NCBI GenBank assembly: GCA_026874595.1
Contig: CM049320.1
Coordinates: 9,179,464 to 9,243,463, forward strand
DNA: 64,000 nt
From: Sipunculus nudus
Taxonomy: Eukaryota; Annelida; Sipuncula; Golfingiida; Sipunculidae
Direction of reading: 5' to 3'
Part shown: in pieces, positions 24,230-36,699 of the stretch
Layout of the letters: each line of letters begins with the position of its first letter
How positions within the stretch are numbered: position 1 is the stretch's first letter
Notes under the pieces: generated by a model
Told to the model about the DNA's origin: nothing
Seen by the model: the letters and a program-made list of their open reading frames with translations, nothing else
Database searches by the model: none
Translations under genes and position numbers: made by a program

Positions 24230-25074
24230 AATCTCTTGATTTTTAGAATTGTGTTCTAAATTCGCCTATAAATTTTGAGAAATATTTCACTCAACAGTCT
24301 TGCTGTACATGCTGATTGTTTCTCTGTAATCTTTGTGAGTTTTCTGGATTATATTGGATGTCAGGGACTGAGAACCATCCTTCTTGGATTTCATTGACTG
24401 CAATATCCTTGACTATTTTTGTAATATCCGCTGGTACGCTGATACATATCTGTATATATACTTAAGGGCAAGAGCTGTCAACCTTGTCTGACTCATAGTT
24501 GACTCGAGATAGGCTTTAAAAGTCTCCGTAAACTAATCCATCTATTGCAATCGCAACTGGTGACTGGGAGAGTTGCTGATATTTTCAACATTGTCTTGAC
24601 ATCATGATAGAATTTTCATCGCAAAATTTTTTTTCGGCTCCGCCACAGCCTAAGCTGAAGCTGTTTACATGCTTGGGTCAACGGTTAGAGGAGAATCTAA
24701 TTATACGTTTTTAATAGCCAATACATTGAAAGATTGTTTAACGTGCATATTACTATGTGAGCGATAATAGGCCCTCAATATCATATTTTCATGATCAGTA
24801 ACCATAAATAAAGGTTTTCTTCCGTTTTATACTTTCGTACATGTAGGGGCAACTGCTAACATCACGAGACGGAACCAGATAAAGATAATATTTTGGTACC
24901 CACGTTGTGGCGAAATTACTGTCAGCGAATTACAGCATGCGACTAAATCTTAATGTTGCACCCCGTAACTAGACGGCGTGGCTGTACAGCTTCACATATA
25001 TCCCCCAAATCCGAGTATATAGCTACAAAAACTAAAATTATATGGTTATCTTTAAATAACAATTTTATTATTAG
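24230..25074. other. No gene seen
   Basis: AT-rich, no open frame above background, no repeat partner noticed in the window. Confidence 0.4.
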
Positions 25075-25084
25075 TACTATCCTT

Positions 25085-25478
25085 TTTTATATATTTTTGT
25101 TGGAGGTCACCGCCTCCATTTTTTAATGCTAGCTTAACTTATTATATGTACATCTGCACATTTCCATTCTGGTTTCGGACTACGGGACAGGGCAGTATCA
25201 CACGCTTCCTCTCATTTGATAGCCTGGCGTTAACCAGGCCCGATGACTACTGCACCTGCGGGCCCTGGGTTGGTAATCATACCACCGAGGACCTCCGAAA
25301 GGCGCACTCGTTTGTGAGTGAAACACGGCCGTTGGACACGACTTTCTCATTAAGCCTGCAGAGCGCTCATCCTGGGTGGGGGCCGACCGTGAAAAACCTA
25401 ACCGCCTCAGCTGAGGTTCGAACTCACGATCTCCCGGCTTTGAGTCCTGCGCTCTACCCCTGAGCCACAGAAGCCGGT
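25085..25478 (-). mobile_element. tRNA-derived SINE, with target-site duplication
   Basis: On the minus strand the element starts at 25478 with a tRNA-like head: TGGCTCAGGGGTAGAGC (A box) and GAGTTCGAACCTC (B box), correctly spaced for RNA polymerase III. A 300-bp body follows and ends in an A-rich tail (complement of the TTTTTTATATATTTTTG at 25083-25099). It is flanked by TACTATCCTT (25075-25084) and TACTATTCTT (25479-25488), a 10-bp duplication with one mismatch. The 105-codon plus-strand frame 25146-25463 is a chance frame inside it. Without the body this could be mistaken for a tRNA gene. Confidence 0.88.
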
Positions 25479-25488
25479 TACTATTCTT

Positions 25489-26599
25489 AATAATATATAA
25501 TAACCTGGTATATACTTAACATAATATAATACATATCTCAATAATATTTGATACCAATTTAATACCTAATTCAGTAAGTTTAAATTTGTTTTCATTCATA
25601 CAATGTAGTTAAAACAGGTTCTTTTTTATTTGCTTTACTGTAAAGTAAAAGCTCTATGTTTTATATGTTTTAATGTATATAGTTATCTCAAGGGCTTCAA
25701 CAGAAACCTTATTATCATATATGTTATGCAGTTAAGAAAACAGCGGCTTGCTTTGCCTTTGCTCTACATGTAATATCAAATTATTTCCTTATTGCAACTT
25801 TATGATATGTTTTTAATGATACAGTATGACAAATTTGTGTGATATTTAATGCATTAATTGCTATAACTAGCCACAGTCAACCTTGTTTATTTTATATTCT
25901 AAACAGTTAACAGACATGTAAGTCGACTTGATAATGCATTAGGTGTTCAAATAATATGGTGATGGATAAGTTCTCCGATTCTTCCTTGATATATATTTTA
26001 CTTTATATGTAGTTTGTAGGCTTTTTAGAGGTAGTATTAAGGTATTTTTTTTATACACAGTGTACCTCTCTCTCTCTCTCTCTCTCTCTGTATGTGATTG
26101 ACATTTTGGAATAAATATCGTCACACCGTGATGTCTGCCTTTGTGTTACGTCTTTTTCCCCTACACCAACACATATATGGACTTTTTGGTCATTTGATCT
26201 TTTTTGTGTTAATTGCACGTGCTTTTTTACTACACTGGTGACATATAGAAGAAACCTTGCATCTCCACGGTACAACTCAGTATTACTTCATGCTCATAAT
26301 AGGGTTCTTAATGGTTTACAAATGATAATGGTTTATAGAAAACATCCCACTTTGCATTTACAAGTGCAGATAGTCACAAGCAATTCTTAAACCATCCCTA
26401 ATACCTAACATTAGTGAGAACTATATTCCCGATGGTTAAGTATTCCATTTCATGAATAGAGCAAGCAGAAAAAAAAGCAATAATGAAATGGGTAAATTTG
26501 CAGCCATTTTATGAAATGGACCATATCACACCTAGGGGCGTGACCTCGAGTCTTACCTTAATCTAAAGAAAATGTCTTTGAAAAATAGCTTTTTCTTGG
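25489..26599. other. No gene; (CT)n microsatellite
   Basis: AT-rich. A (CT)n run occupies 26066-26089. The minus-strand frames that cross it are low-complexity artefacts. Confidence 0.5.
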
Positions 26600-27890
26600 A
26601 TATGAAAATTTTAGCTGATGACCAGAAGCTTCTTGATGGAGCGTAACAGTGAAAAAGCTCTTGTAGGTAAAGAAGGAGCTAAATTATTTATTGCTTTTAT
26701 ACAATAATTACCATTTAATTTTGAAAAAAAACTAAACTTTCCCTTCCTGGAAGTCTGGGGCCTGTAACAAAATATAACAGGAACCTCATACAAAACCAGA
26801 TGATGATGCAAAAGATGATTCAGACACTATATTCTTAATAATTATAAAGGTTTAAACTTTAAGGATTCTTTTGACAAGAAAAGTGAAATATTCTCAAACT
26901 ACTCAGCAGAATCTTATAATTGACATGATAAGCATTTGACATGAACAAGTAAAATTGATTAATGGAACGTATATGCAATAATGCCTTTACATGTTATAGA
27001 TGGAAATGACTGTAAAAACCTATTCTCTAAGCTTGTCTATCTGCTTATATCTTTATCCATTACAGTTTAAAGTATTTTTATGGTTTCGTACCCACGACAA
27101 ATATATCAGCTCAATTGAACGTTGATTTTACAGCTTTATTAAATTTATATTTTAGCGGCCATATTGGAAATAGCCCCCAGGTTGAGTTGTTCCAGACCCT
27201 TATGCAATTACTCGTTTCTATTCAAACCTGTACTAGTTAGTGTTTCTGGCTTGGGTTAGTGTGTTGCGAGGAATACCTTTCCTCTAAGATACATTCTAAA
27301 GATGTTATATCCGCCTAAAACCTTAGTTCCAATGCATCGGTTAAGGATTATTTGAACGTTTCCTACTAAGGCAATCATCAGCTGTTGAACACGGTTACGT
27401 TGTTTCAATTAAAAGTTTTGAACTCTCAGTTTCATAAAGTATAGCCAAGTTAGATCAGACATACTGAAAAAATCTACAACCAATACGATCAGGGACTTCC
27501 CTTTTCATGAAACATTCACATAAAAATTCCATTTTATAACACTGATGAAAAGAAACGAAGAATGCCCGAAAGCATGGAAAAGAGCTCAAAATTGGTTTAA
27601 ATAAACATAATTTAATGGTGAGATAATATTTAAGGTAGAGGTTCTCCTAACGTTTTGATCTATTTCAGTTGAAAAAAAATCAACTTGATAAAAAATGAAC
27701 AACCATTGGTATTGTAATATTTTAAACTAAATATATATTGACTAGCACTTTATTTTGTAGGACTGTAAAAAAACTGCTTTTCTAGATTAAATACCTGTAT
27801 TGACATGTGTATGTTATTTCAAAGCTACTTATTTGACAATTCTATCATAAAAAAACAAATCACATAATTTAAGGCTGCTCATCTTAACAT
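26600..27890 (+). repeat. Dispersed repeat R1, copy C
   Basis: Contains, without the R3 insertion, both the 5' segment seen at 18840-19207 and the 3' segment seen at 7790-9229: AAAACCAGATGATGATGCAA, ACATGTTATAGATGG, GCCATATTGGAA, TTTGAACGTTTCCTA, CAATCATCAGCTGTTGA. It gives the best full-length outline of R1, at least 1.3 kb. No reading frame is shared between copies. Confidence 0.75.
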
Positions 27891-29099
27891 TTCAAATTTT
27901 CACACCAGGTGGTACCAGCGACTCCCTCTGGCCCGTGGACTATAATGTGTTCTATTTACTGTTGACTCGTCAGCTTCACAGACCACCGAACGCGCATTCC
28001 AAACTGCCAACTGTAATGCCCCTGCCGCCATTTACGGCAAGGATATGTATCTTCATCATTCGATGAATAAAGTTGGGAGATTTGACAAAAATTACAATAT
28101 AGTCACCGAATGTAACAAATGTTTAACAGATATTGTCATTTAGTATAACCAGCTACTTTTACAAAAACTTTGTGCCTGTTTTTTTTCTTTCTATGCTATT
28201 TACAAAGGATGCTGTTCACGTTATAAGACTTAAATATTTAGACTGGTGAGAGGTAGAACCAGATTCATAAAGTTGAAATATGTTGACTTATATAACATTA
28301 TGAAATTCGCATACTATATTTGGATACAACTCATTTAGCAATATGTCAATTGAGGACAAGGTTTAACTCAAACAGAAGCTTTTGGTCAAATAACACATTA
28401 AAAACATTATAATGTGCAATGTGAAATGAATGATGTAGATTGTAGAAGGATAACCAAAGTTACATGTTTAATAATATCAAATATATGATTAAGATATATA
28501 TTATGCTTAGGTGAGTTACAAAGGGTAGAATATAACCACAACTATTTCAACTTAATTTGCCATCCATATTCTTTAATTAGAGGCAAATTGTAATGGCTGG
28601 TAGTGTTGAGTAGTTAACTGTTAATAAGATAGTACAGAAGTGCAGTCTGGTGGGGAACCGAAAAAATGTGTTACAGTTTTCTAAAATATTTAAAGTGTGT
28701 AATCTTTTCAGAAATACCTATAATAACTAACTTAACACAATGACTGATTATATGGCAATATTAATTTTTTTTTCAGTTATAGTGTACATGGGACCCAGAA
28801 GGGAAGGGGGTGGGGGGGGGGGTGGGGGTGGGAGGCAGGGTCTCAGGGGATATTTGTGACCGGCTGTACCTTTTTAGGCCAAACAATTAAATATGTTTTA
28901 AGTTTCTGAGGCGAGAATTATCCCTAAAATAAAGCCAGATGGACGCTCATGAACAAATAAATGATAAAATTGTTCAATGGTATGATGTAAAAGTATTAAT
29001 TTTTTGTGTGAGTAAGGTATATGAAATAAATGAAATGTCATTTAAATCTTTGCAACCTTAAAACAATAATATTTCTGTTTATTTCAAATAAAAAGACTG
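27891..29099. other. No gene; G-rich tract
   Basis: 27985-28060 resembles 49440-49540 (TGCC.ACTGTAATGCCCCTG versus an ACTATAATGCCCCTG block). A G-rich, purine-biased run lies at 28803-28850. No supported frame. Confidence 0.4.
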
Positions 29100-29339
29100 A
29101 TTTTCCAGCCACTTTGTAATTTCAATCATTTTATAAGGTGCCTGAGTGAACCAGTCAATTATTAAATTGACTGAAAAGTTCAAGCAATTTACAAATTGAC
29201 TGATTTAACATAGTGACTGTTACATAAATACCTGGAAAAAGAACGATTTATTGGCCTTTTATTGAGACAAGAGTAAAAATGAATGCAGACGTGGGTGATA
29301 CCTTAAGGGGATGTTGGACATTGCGAATGTAATCATGAA

Positions 29340-29579
29340 CATTCTCAAAATTAAAGGCATACTGACTTTGCTAACCTTCCGCTCAGCCAAGGAAGTTCTG
29401 TTTTGGCTACGGGTCAGTTAAGGTTATTAAGCTGATTAAAGAATTAAATTTTAATTTGATATCGTTTCAATGCGCTAATTATATATGTAAAATTTACAAA
29501 TTCTTATCACTGACCTGATCTGCTACAAACGACACACTACGCTGCCAATGTGTTTCCGAATTCTGCGGAACAATAAATG

Positions 29580-29640
<61 letters not shown>

Positions 29641-29645
29641 CTACT

Positions 29646-29703
<58 letters not shown>

Positions 29704-30080
29704 CACATATAGATTGGCATTGCAATAAAAGATTTTATCACTAAATATACTTGCCTTCTAATATTATCTGATGCGATTGCCAACCATTTCGTAGCGTTGG
29801 GTCAGTATTGAGTATCATTATTAAACACGATACAATCGGTTTCTCTGTAAAGAAAGATATGTTATCAATGTTATGGGCCTTGAGATCTTTTGAGATTTTG
29901 ACTAGATCTTCTCTAGGACATAATATATAAAATGAGGTGCCTGTTGCTCAGGGATATTGTATGGTTACACACGTAATGAAAACAGGGTTAAATACTTTAA
30001 TACTGTAAAACCATTTGCATTTATAACATACATAAAATGCCAGAATTATTAGATCATTTGTGTTTCAGTTATCATTTTTG
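29340..30080 (+). repeat. Duplicated segment R4, copy 2, with long (AT)n
   Basis: Partner of 21960-22750. The microsatellite is expanded and split here (29583-29633 and 29648-29696). The blocks after it (CCAACCATTTCGTAG, CCTGTTGCTCAGGGATAT, ATGGTTACACAC) keep the same order as in copy 1. A short match upstream (29100-29230) pairs with 6870-7010. Confidence 0.75.
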
Positions 30081-31940
30081 CAGACAATAATAGTAACAAT
30101 AATGGGTGCAAAGATGTGACAGATTGCACTCTTTGGGGCATTAAATTAAATCATCTTCCGTTCAAGGTTATAACAAATAAATTTACTTTTATATGGAGAG
30201 GCATTCATAACTCATGGTACAAACAAATTCGTGATCATAAAAAAACGCAAAGGAGCAAAGTCACTTTCTTACGTTGCACATCCTTACCGCTCTTTGCCTA
30301 TCGCCTTACAATATTATGACACCTTTCGTTCAACCAAGAATGTTAAAATGGACAGGCGTTCAGAGCAAAAAGGATGGTAACATTTTGTTTACAGGTGCGT
30401 TGCAGTACATAATTTTATAAAAGAGAATCGTCTAGGTTAAAGCTGACGAATTTGAAGTGAAAGAGTTCTCAGAGATTTACAACTGAACTGTCCCCAACAT
30501 CAAATAAAACACCTGGTTTCCCTAAACCCACGTTCCCACGCTAACATCGATATATGATACTGTATATTACCTTCGCCTAAATTATCAATTTAATTATTTC
30601 TTAAGTTGTAAATTTCAGACTTTTTCCCTTAAAGGATAAAGTACATTTCTGGAAAAAATGTTGCTGCCCCCTCTGTGTGTCACCGCAATATGTTTATCGG
30701 TAAGTGAGTGGTCCACTAGAGAACCTTTAAATCAATTTTAGGCGATAAGGAACCTATATACTCTGTCAAATATGAGAGCTCACCGAGCTCATCAGGGTGG
30801 TATATGTAGAAACAATAATACTCGGAGTAGTTGATTAATTTACTAATCGATTTGTCAATGCATTGTTACACCCCTGAATATTAAATTTTACAACATGAAC
30901 AAATAGGAAAAGCCCACTGCTTGCTAAATGAGAAAGCTCAAATATACAGGGCATTAGAAAATGAACCATGTGATATAAATTTATTATTTAAGAAACAGAT
31001 TCTTCACATAGTGGTGATATATCCCATAGTGGTGATCTAATAGATTGTCATAGAATCTCACCCAAAGCTGGAACCAATATTTCTGAGATCCAGAACATTA
31101 CAATACTCTCAGACCAAGGATTGAGGGAGTAAAAGTCTATCCTTATATCAGAATATATGCTGCTGCAGCCCGACTAAACAGTTATTTATGTTTATACATA
31201 AGTAAATGGTGTGTGGCAATCTAAGCTGATCTTGGTACGTAACTAGCGTTTAAGTTATTCTATTTAATTCCGCCACATATGCACAGGTTAATCCTACATA
31301 TTAAGTCACGATTAATTCATGAGGTCCCCCGGACAAAGATGGATGCCATACAGTAAGGCAGTTCTTTTTACACATATGTGACCCTTTGATTAAATAATTA
31401 CATGCAGTCATACCAATTATGATGATTTATTATGATCTTTCGGCTTGGTGACATTTGGGCACATAACATTTACAAACATCACGCTCAGTCCTGGAATAGT
31501 TGTTTCGACAGGGAGTCTGTTATGATCAGGTATATAATTACTGACCAACAAACAAACAGACCACAAAGTGTGCTTGAACTGTTTTATATATAATATAATA
31601 TAATATAATATATATCTGTAATCCCCTGCATTTTAAACCTGAGATTTTCATTGGTAAAGATTCAATTAAAATCGCATCCATAGAACAATTATCCTTAAAC
31701 TCACATTTGCCCCCTCAGAAATTGTCTGTTCTTTCTTAATGAGTACCTTCAAATCTCTCATAACAAAAAAAAAATAAATAGAGAATCATCAGGTTAAAAT
31801 GAACTGTTTCAGTGCTACTGTATTTTATTTGTATAATGCGTTTTTATTTTGAAACATTTTGATTTTTGCAAGTGATATACGTAGTGTAGAAGGGCAGCGC
31901 TTTCTATAATTTATGAGACAATTGATAGATTTATATTATG
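30081..31940. other. No gene seen
   Basis: AT-rich. A 67-codon plus-strand frame at 30116-30319 and a short AATAT-type run near 31590-31615 are the only notable items; neither supports a gene. Confidence 0.4.
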
Positions 31941-31949
31941 TATAATTCA

Positions 31950-33365
31950 GTTCAGCTCCAACATTCGGTAACAGTTAGGTCTTTTCCAGTAGCGTAGAAA
32001 AGACCCTTCAACTGAAGAACTCTTCAAAATTTGTATTATTGGTCCAAATTGGACACCAATACACTCTTATAATTATTCAGTTGATACTGGGTCTTAAATG
32101 CATGATTTTGTTCCTGAATGAGTTGCCAATTGCATAATCTCTAAAGCTGGCTTAGGTTTTAAAGAGATAAAAATGTTCATCAGCTGTCCTGTAAAATTCC
32201 CTATAATTTATCATATTTTTGAAGTTCTCATTCTGAATGTTAATTTGCATGTGACTCATGATTTTGTCAATAATATCAATAGAAAATCACTGAATCTCTC
32301 ACATAATATATTGTCTTTTTCACATTTAGGATAAGGGGTTACAGATTCACCTTGTGTCAATTTTGCAATAACTTTGTAGACTATCTTTTAGATATCCCTG
32401 GCATTTGTGTACTTCAATTGATTAGAATATGTTTTTTGCGATGTCGTGATTTTTGAAGGTATTGTAATTTGTAATCGTACTTTATTGAAACTTTTGTGAT
32501 CATATTCCAATTCAGATTCTGGCCAATTATCCGCTGCTTTACGTTTCTATTTTTTAACCTCAAAGATCTTGATTGATCCGTTGTGATGCCTGTTTGTATT
32601 TTTAGTTTTCAGAACAACTGGAGTATGGCCATTTATAATTTCTTTTAGTACCCGAATATATATCATTGGCTTCTCATGAACCGATCTATTCTTCATATCC
32701 ATCAGATCTGTTGACATAATTTCATTCTTCAATTTTTGTACATCTATTTCTAGAATTTTCCTAAATGACATTTCGTTGGTTTCTGTCTCTCGTTTGGTTA
32801 GTTCTATGTGAGCCTTAATACATGTGTGATCATAAATAAAGTATCTTCCCTGTGGGGGTTGTAGCAATGCACCATCTCCTTCCTGGTAAACAGGAAGATG
32901 AAGTGCATGTCTGATTCATGGGTGGCTAAAGATACGTAATTGTTCAAATTCAATATCCACTAATGAATCAAGAAATTTTCCAGTATAAATGTTTACTTTG
33001 TCTTCGAAATAAAAATTGAAATCCTCTCTTATAATCATCATGTGTGGTGTTGTCACTATGTACGCACTGAATGCCTCAATAACATAATTCAGTCTAGCGG
33101 AATGCTTATCGGTGTAAGGTGGACTTTAAACAACTATAACATGAGGTGAGTCCGATTTACATCTCACAATCCACTCTTAAATCTCAAATGATTTCAATTG
33201 GCCCCCACCTGCTGGATCGGGTATTGTTCAAAGAGGTAACCGGTCAAAGAATTAACCGCTCGTTGTTGCCTCATCACTGATTGAATTGTTAAGTCTTCCA
33301 GCCATGTTTCAGAGACCAGGAACAAGTCTTAACCATCAGTGATGATGTTATCTAGAAAATCCTCT
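31950..33365 (-). pseudogene. LINE ORF2 5' part: endonuclease and linker, decayed
   Basis: Reading the minus strand from about 33365: FLVSETWLED (APE endonuclease start), EQYPIQQVGA, PPYTDKHSARLNYVIEAF, then REDFNFYFEDK where GDFNFHF is expected, GKFLDSLVDIEFEQL, and YDHTC where SDHT is usual. From 32867 to 32547 an open frame reads through ELTKRETETNEMSFRK. The linker before the RT follows: SVTPYPKCEKDNILCERFSD (about 32335) and TKSC..DPVST (about 32105-32085). The layout is that of Jockey/CR1/L2-type LINEs. The endonuclease Gly-Asp is lost and stops occur, so it is dead. The RT core is missing or unrecognisable below 31950. Confidence 0.75.
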
Positions 33366-33369
33366 CATA

Positions 33370-34238
33370 ATACAAAAATGCTATACCTCTGCTATAATAA
33401 AAAGAAAAAGAAATTTATTTTGTCGTCATTGTTAGGCCATGCTGGCACAGGCAAATGTCACTGGATTGAGACATGTAATAAACGTTTGTCCATTAATTAA
33501 CATTACATACTTATGGTGTTTATTTATGAAGATCTGATACATACATACAACTGTCTGAAAGCAGCGACCTGTAGAAGGAGTAATTAAACAAAAGAAAAAT
33601 CAAGGACGATATATTTTACATCAAAGCCAAACAAATTTTGATTAGAATCAAACTGCTATGCAATATGATACTTTAAATTTATATCGAGTCATTTTCATAA
33701 AGTGGGGGATGTCTGAGGTGCAAACCATTTTTTTTACATTTATCATGGATATATCATCATTAAATTTACATGTGGCATGTTAGAAAAAGGAAATTATTCC
33801 TGTCTCTTGAATTATTCGATGAATTTACATTCAATCCAGGTCAATTTTACTCAAAATTCTATCACACACGCAAATCTAGTCAAATTGACATGTAGGAATT
33901 ACTCAGGAAAAATAAGAAGAGTAAATATTTTACATTACCACTGTGTTTAACAACAAGCCCTCTGAGGCCCACTGTTTCAATGATAAGTGATTAAAAGCTA
34001 GTTTACAGGGCAGATGTTACTTTTATTCCAGATTGATATATGGGGTAACTCCATCCAAAATCTTCTGTAAGCAGGATTTATCCTTACAATGCATTGTTTG
34101 TTTTTACCTAAAAAATCTCATGTTTGTATTATTACTAATAGCTGTAGTAAAAATGTTATGATTGACACTCATGGATTATTAAATATTCTTATTAAAGCCT
34201 GATGCTTTATGAAAAAAAAACTTTGAAAGCCACGTATC

Positions 34239-34292
<54 letters not shown>

Positions 34293-34870
34293 AAGCAGTG
34301 CATTCAGGTGGGTTTGAAATAACTAGGTCTCTTTACCGTGAAGAACAAAATGATTCACTTTTCAAAAATAAAAAAAAATGTAAATTATCTCGAGATAAGT
34401 TGGAAAGAAAAATTGATTTTAAAATTTAAAAAGAATTGCTTTTTGAGAAAGGAAAGGCCACATCCCTTTTCAGGTGTCCGTTCGTTGATCCCTAAGGAAT
34501 GTTTACTAGCCTTAAGGTTTTTAACTTCACATTCATAGCAGCTTAAAGAAAGTAACATTTTCTTGATTCAGATTTAATAAATTTCGCAGACTTGTAAGTC
34601 TTCAGTGTTCATAAACCTTTTATTTTTTTTTATTTATTCATAAATGACTTGTTAACATTTCAATATTTAAATTAATCAATAAGTGTCTTATTTTTTATAA
34701 AGTTCATACTAGTTCCCTGCAGGAAATCAGAGTGAAATCACGTCAGAGGGATGGTCGAAGCATTTAAAGACAGTTTATACCAAAGTTTGTAATGCAGAAA
34801 TACATCTTGAAAGTTTTTAATGTTTGTTTTTATAGAAGTTATAATCACATTTACAATTTACAAAGTGTAT
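33370..34870. other. No gene; (GA)n microsatellite
   Basis: A (GA)n run spans 34244-34289. The ATG frame at 34338-34538 is Lys/Phe-rich and looks like AT-biased noise. Confidence 0.45.
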
Positions 34871-34874
34871 TTTA

Positions 34875-35404
34875 TTTATTTATTTTTATTTATTTTAGTA
34901 TATTAAAGTGCCAAACTCACTGTATTTAATACAATAGCTCTAAGGTACTGTACACAGTAAAATAAATTACGATGACTAAAAAAGAAAATGAGTGACAGAT
35001 AATACAATTAAAATGACTAGAAAAATAGATATGCGGAAAGCTAAATAATCGAGAATACAAACAAAGTGGGTGATAACGGCTAATAATATGCCAACTGGAA
35101 ACGGTGTGTTTTCAGTAGTCTTTTGAAACACAGAACACTTGAGGCATCCTTGATATGTTGAGGAAGATTATTCAAGAGGATAGCGGAGGAGTATCTAAAT
35201 GATCTCTTTCCGTACTGTGTCCGGGCCCTCGGCACCTCAAGGAGAGATTTAATGGCCGACCTGAGTGCACGCACCGGGCAATACTCCTTAATCATATCGA
35301 GGTATGAAGGTGCCAAGCCATGGAGGGCTTTGTAGGTAAGTAACAGTATTTTAAAACAAGGTCTTTACTCCACCGGCAGCCAATGTAGCTCCATAAGTAC
35401 CGGT
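34875..35404 (-). pseudogene. CR1/L2-type LINE 3' end (ORF2 C-terminus and tail)
   Basis: On the minus strand from 35404: LHWLPVE, then after a stop FKILLLTYKALHGLAPSYL, then an open stretch to 35080 with CPVRALRSA, RTQYGKRSFRYSSA, LNNLPQHIKDA and FKRLLKTHRF. This is the conserved end of CR1/L2/Jockey-type ORF2. Downstream the tail has CTGTGTACAGTACCTTAGAG and GTATTAAATACAGTG...GGCACTTTAATATA, resembling the 3' ends of such LINEs, and closes with AAAATAAATAAA-type repeats at about 34880. The element is strongly 5'-truncated. It is separate from the LINE fragment at 31950-33365, although on the same strand. Confidence 0.8.
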
Positions 35405-35409
35405 TTGAT

Positions 35410-36335
35410 GTGGGCTCGCTGCTTGGTGAGTGTGATCATGAGTTGCAGCGAATACAAATAGGGATGTGGTTATTGCTGGCACACCATACTTATGTATGTT
35501 CCCATCCGGGATTGAGCAAGGCTCAGATAGAATTAAACATTTTAAGCCCTTTTGATAAATGTTCTATAGACCTGGAATCGGGGCTCAATTATCATATTAT
35601 CCTTGTAAGTAAGGTGTTGGATTTTGAAGGAAATGTACTCTCCAAGAGTTAGTCTTGTCGTAGAATATGGTCCTGGGGGGGGGGGGGGGGGGGGGCGGGG
35701 CGTGTTATTTTATGGTGGGTGTTGTGATAAGAGGGATTCAAAATGACTCACTAAATCATTGCAAAATAAACTGAATATGTAATGTATTTATGGCTGCCAG
35801 GCACTATACATATTAGCTGTTATTATAATATTAGACATAGGCTTAAATTAAAACATGAATTTTAATAAATAAAAATGGACTGCTTCTTTTTAAGGCATAA
35901 CGGAGTTTTTTTAAAGAAACATGAACACACATGCCAAGATAATTAATGTTTATATACATGATAAATAAAAAGATATTAATAATATTGTTTTGTGTAACAT
36001 TTATATTTTAGAAATATACAACGCTGTTAAAGTTGAAAGAATAGGAGTTAATGGAGACAAACCACGTGACATAAGGTCCTGGTTGTGTTTGTATGCCACG
36101 CTCACTGATTTTCATCTTCAGTATCAATTTGACAGCTGTTTGAATAGAGAGGTAGAAAACGACTGGCGCTTAAATATGATCATCGGTGATTGTTCAACCT
36201 TTTTATGTATCCAGTCACAGCGGCAAGTTAAGGGGAAAATCCATTCAGCCCGGGATATCGTTAACTTCCGCAATTGGTATCATGTATTCATGATAAATGA
36301 TGACATGTATTCATGATAAATGATGGTTTCTAAGC
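35410..36335. other. Mostly no gene; one unexplained 108-codon frame
   Basis: A poly-G run fills 35675-35695. At 35990-36316 a plus-strand frame (first ATG at or near 35990, not verified base by base) has balanced composition with Trp and Cys. A polypyrimidine-AG (TTATATTTTAG, ending 36011) lies just inside it. I recognise no domain. Its end contains a 2x direct repeat (CATGTATTCATGATAAATGA, twice). Chance frame or an exon of an unknown gene are both possible. Confidence 0.3.
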
Positions 36336-36339
36336 CGGA

Positions 36340-36657
36340 ATAAAAGTGCTTGAACTCACGGTTACTGTCTAGAACTTTTATGTTTGGAAAATTAATATTG
36401 TAAATAAAGACGCTTTCAACAAACAGCGCGCAGTTGTGCAAGTGAAGTGGATAATTCTCGGCATTTGGACTTGTGAATTAAGTTGTCTTGCACCGCTAAG
36501 AGGTGGAGGTCATTACTGTGTTATTTATTACTGGTATATCGCCCATACTTAGTGTGTTGACAGTTTCTAAACCATTTTAGTACTGGAAACGAGTGCCTCT
36601 GTTGTTAGACTGTGTTTTAGTTGTTACTTGGCTCTACGTATGAATGCCTACACCACA
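36340..36657 (+). repeat. Probable 5' LTR of a Gypsy element
   Basis: The sequence ends in ...CTACACCACA and is followed at once by TGGTGTCAGAAGTAGTC, which resembles the primer-binding site of many Gypsy elements as I recall it. Gag-like coding starts shortly after. The left border of the LTR is not defined, and no second copy of this LTR was found in the window. Confidence 0.4.
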
Positions 36658-36699
36658 TGGTGTCAGAAGTAGTCAGGGTTATGATCCGGAACTGACAAT

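Noticed and set aside
25146-25463. 105-codon plus-strand frame
   Set aside because: It lies wholly inside the minus-strand SINE.
25404-25478. A genuine tRNA gene on the minus strand
   Set aside because: The A and B boxes continue into a 300-bp body with an A-rich tail and target duplications, so it is a SINE.
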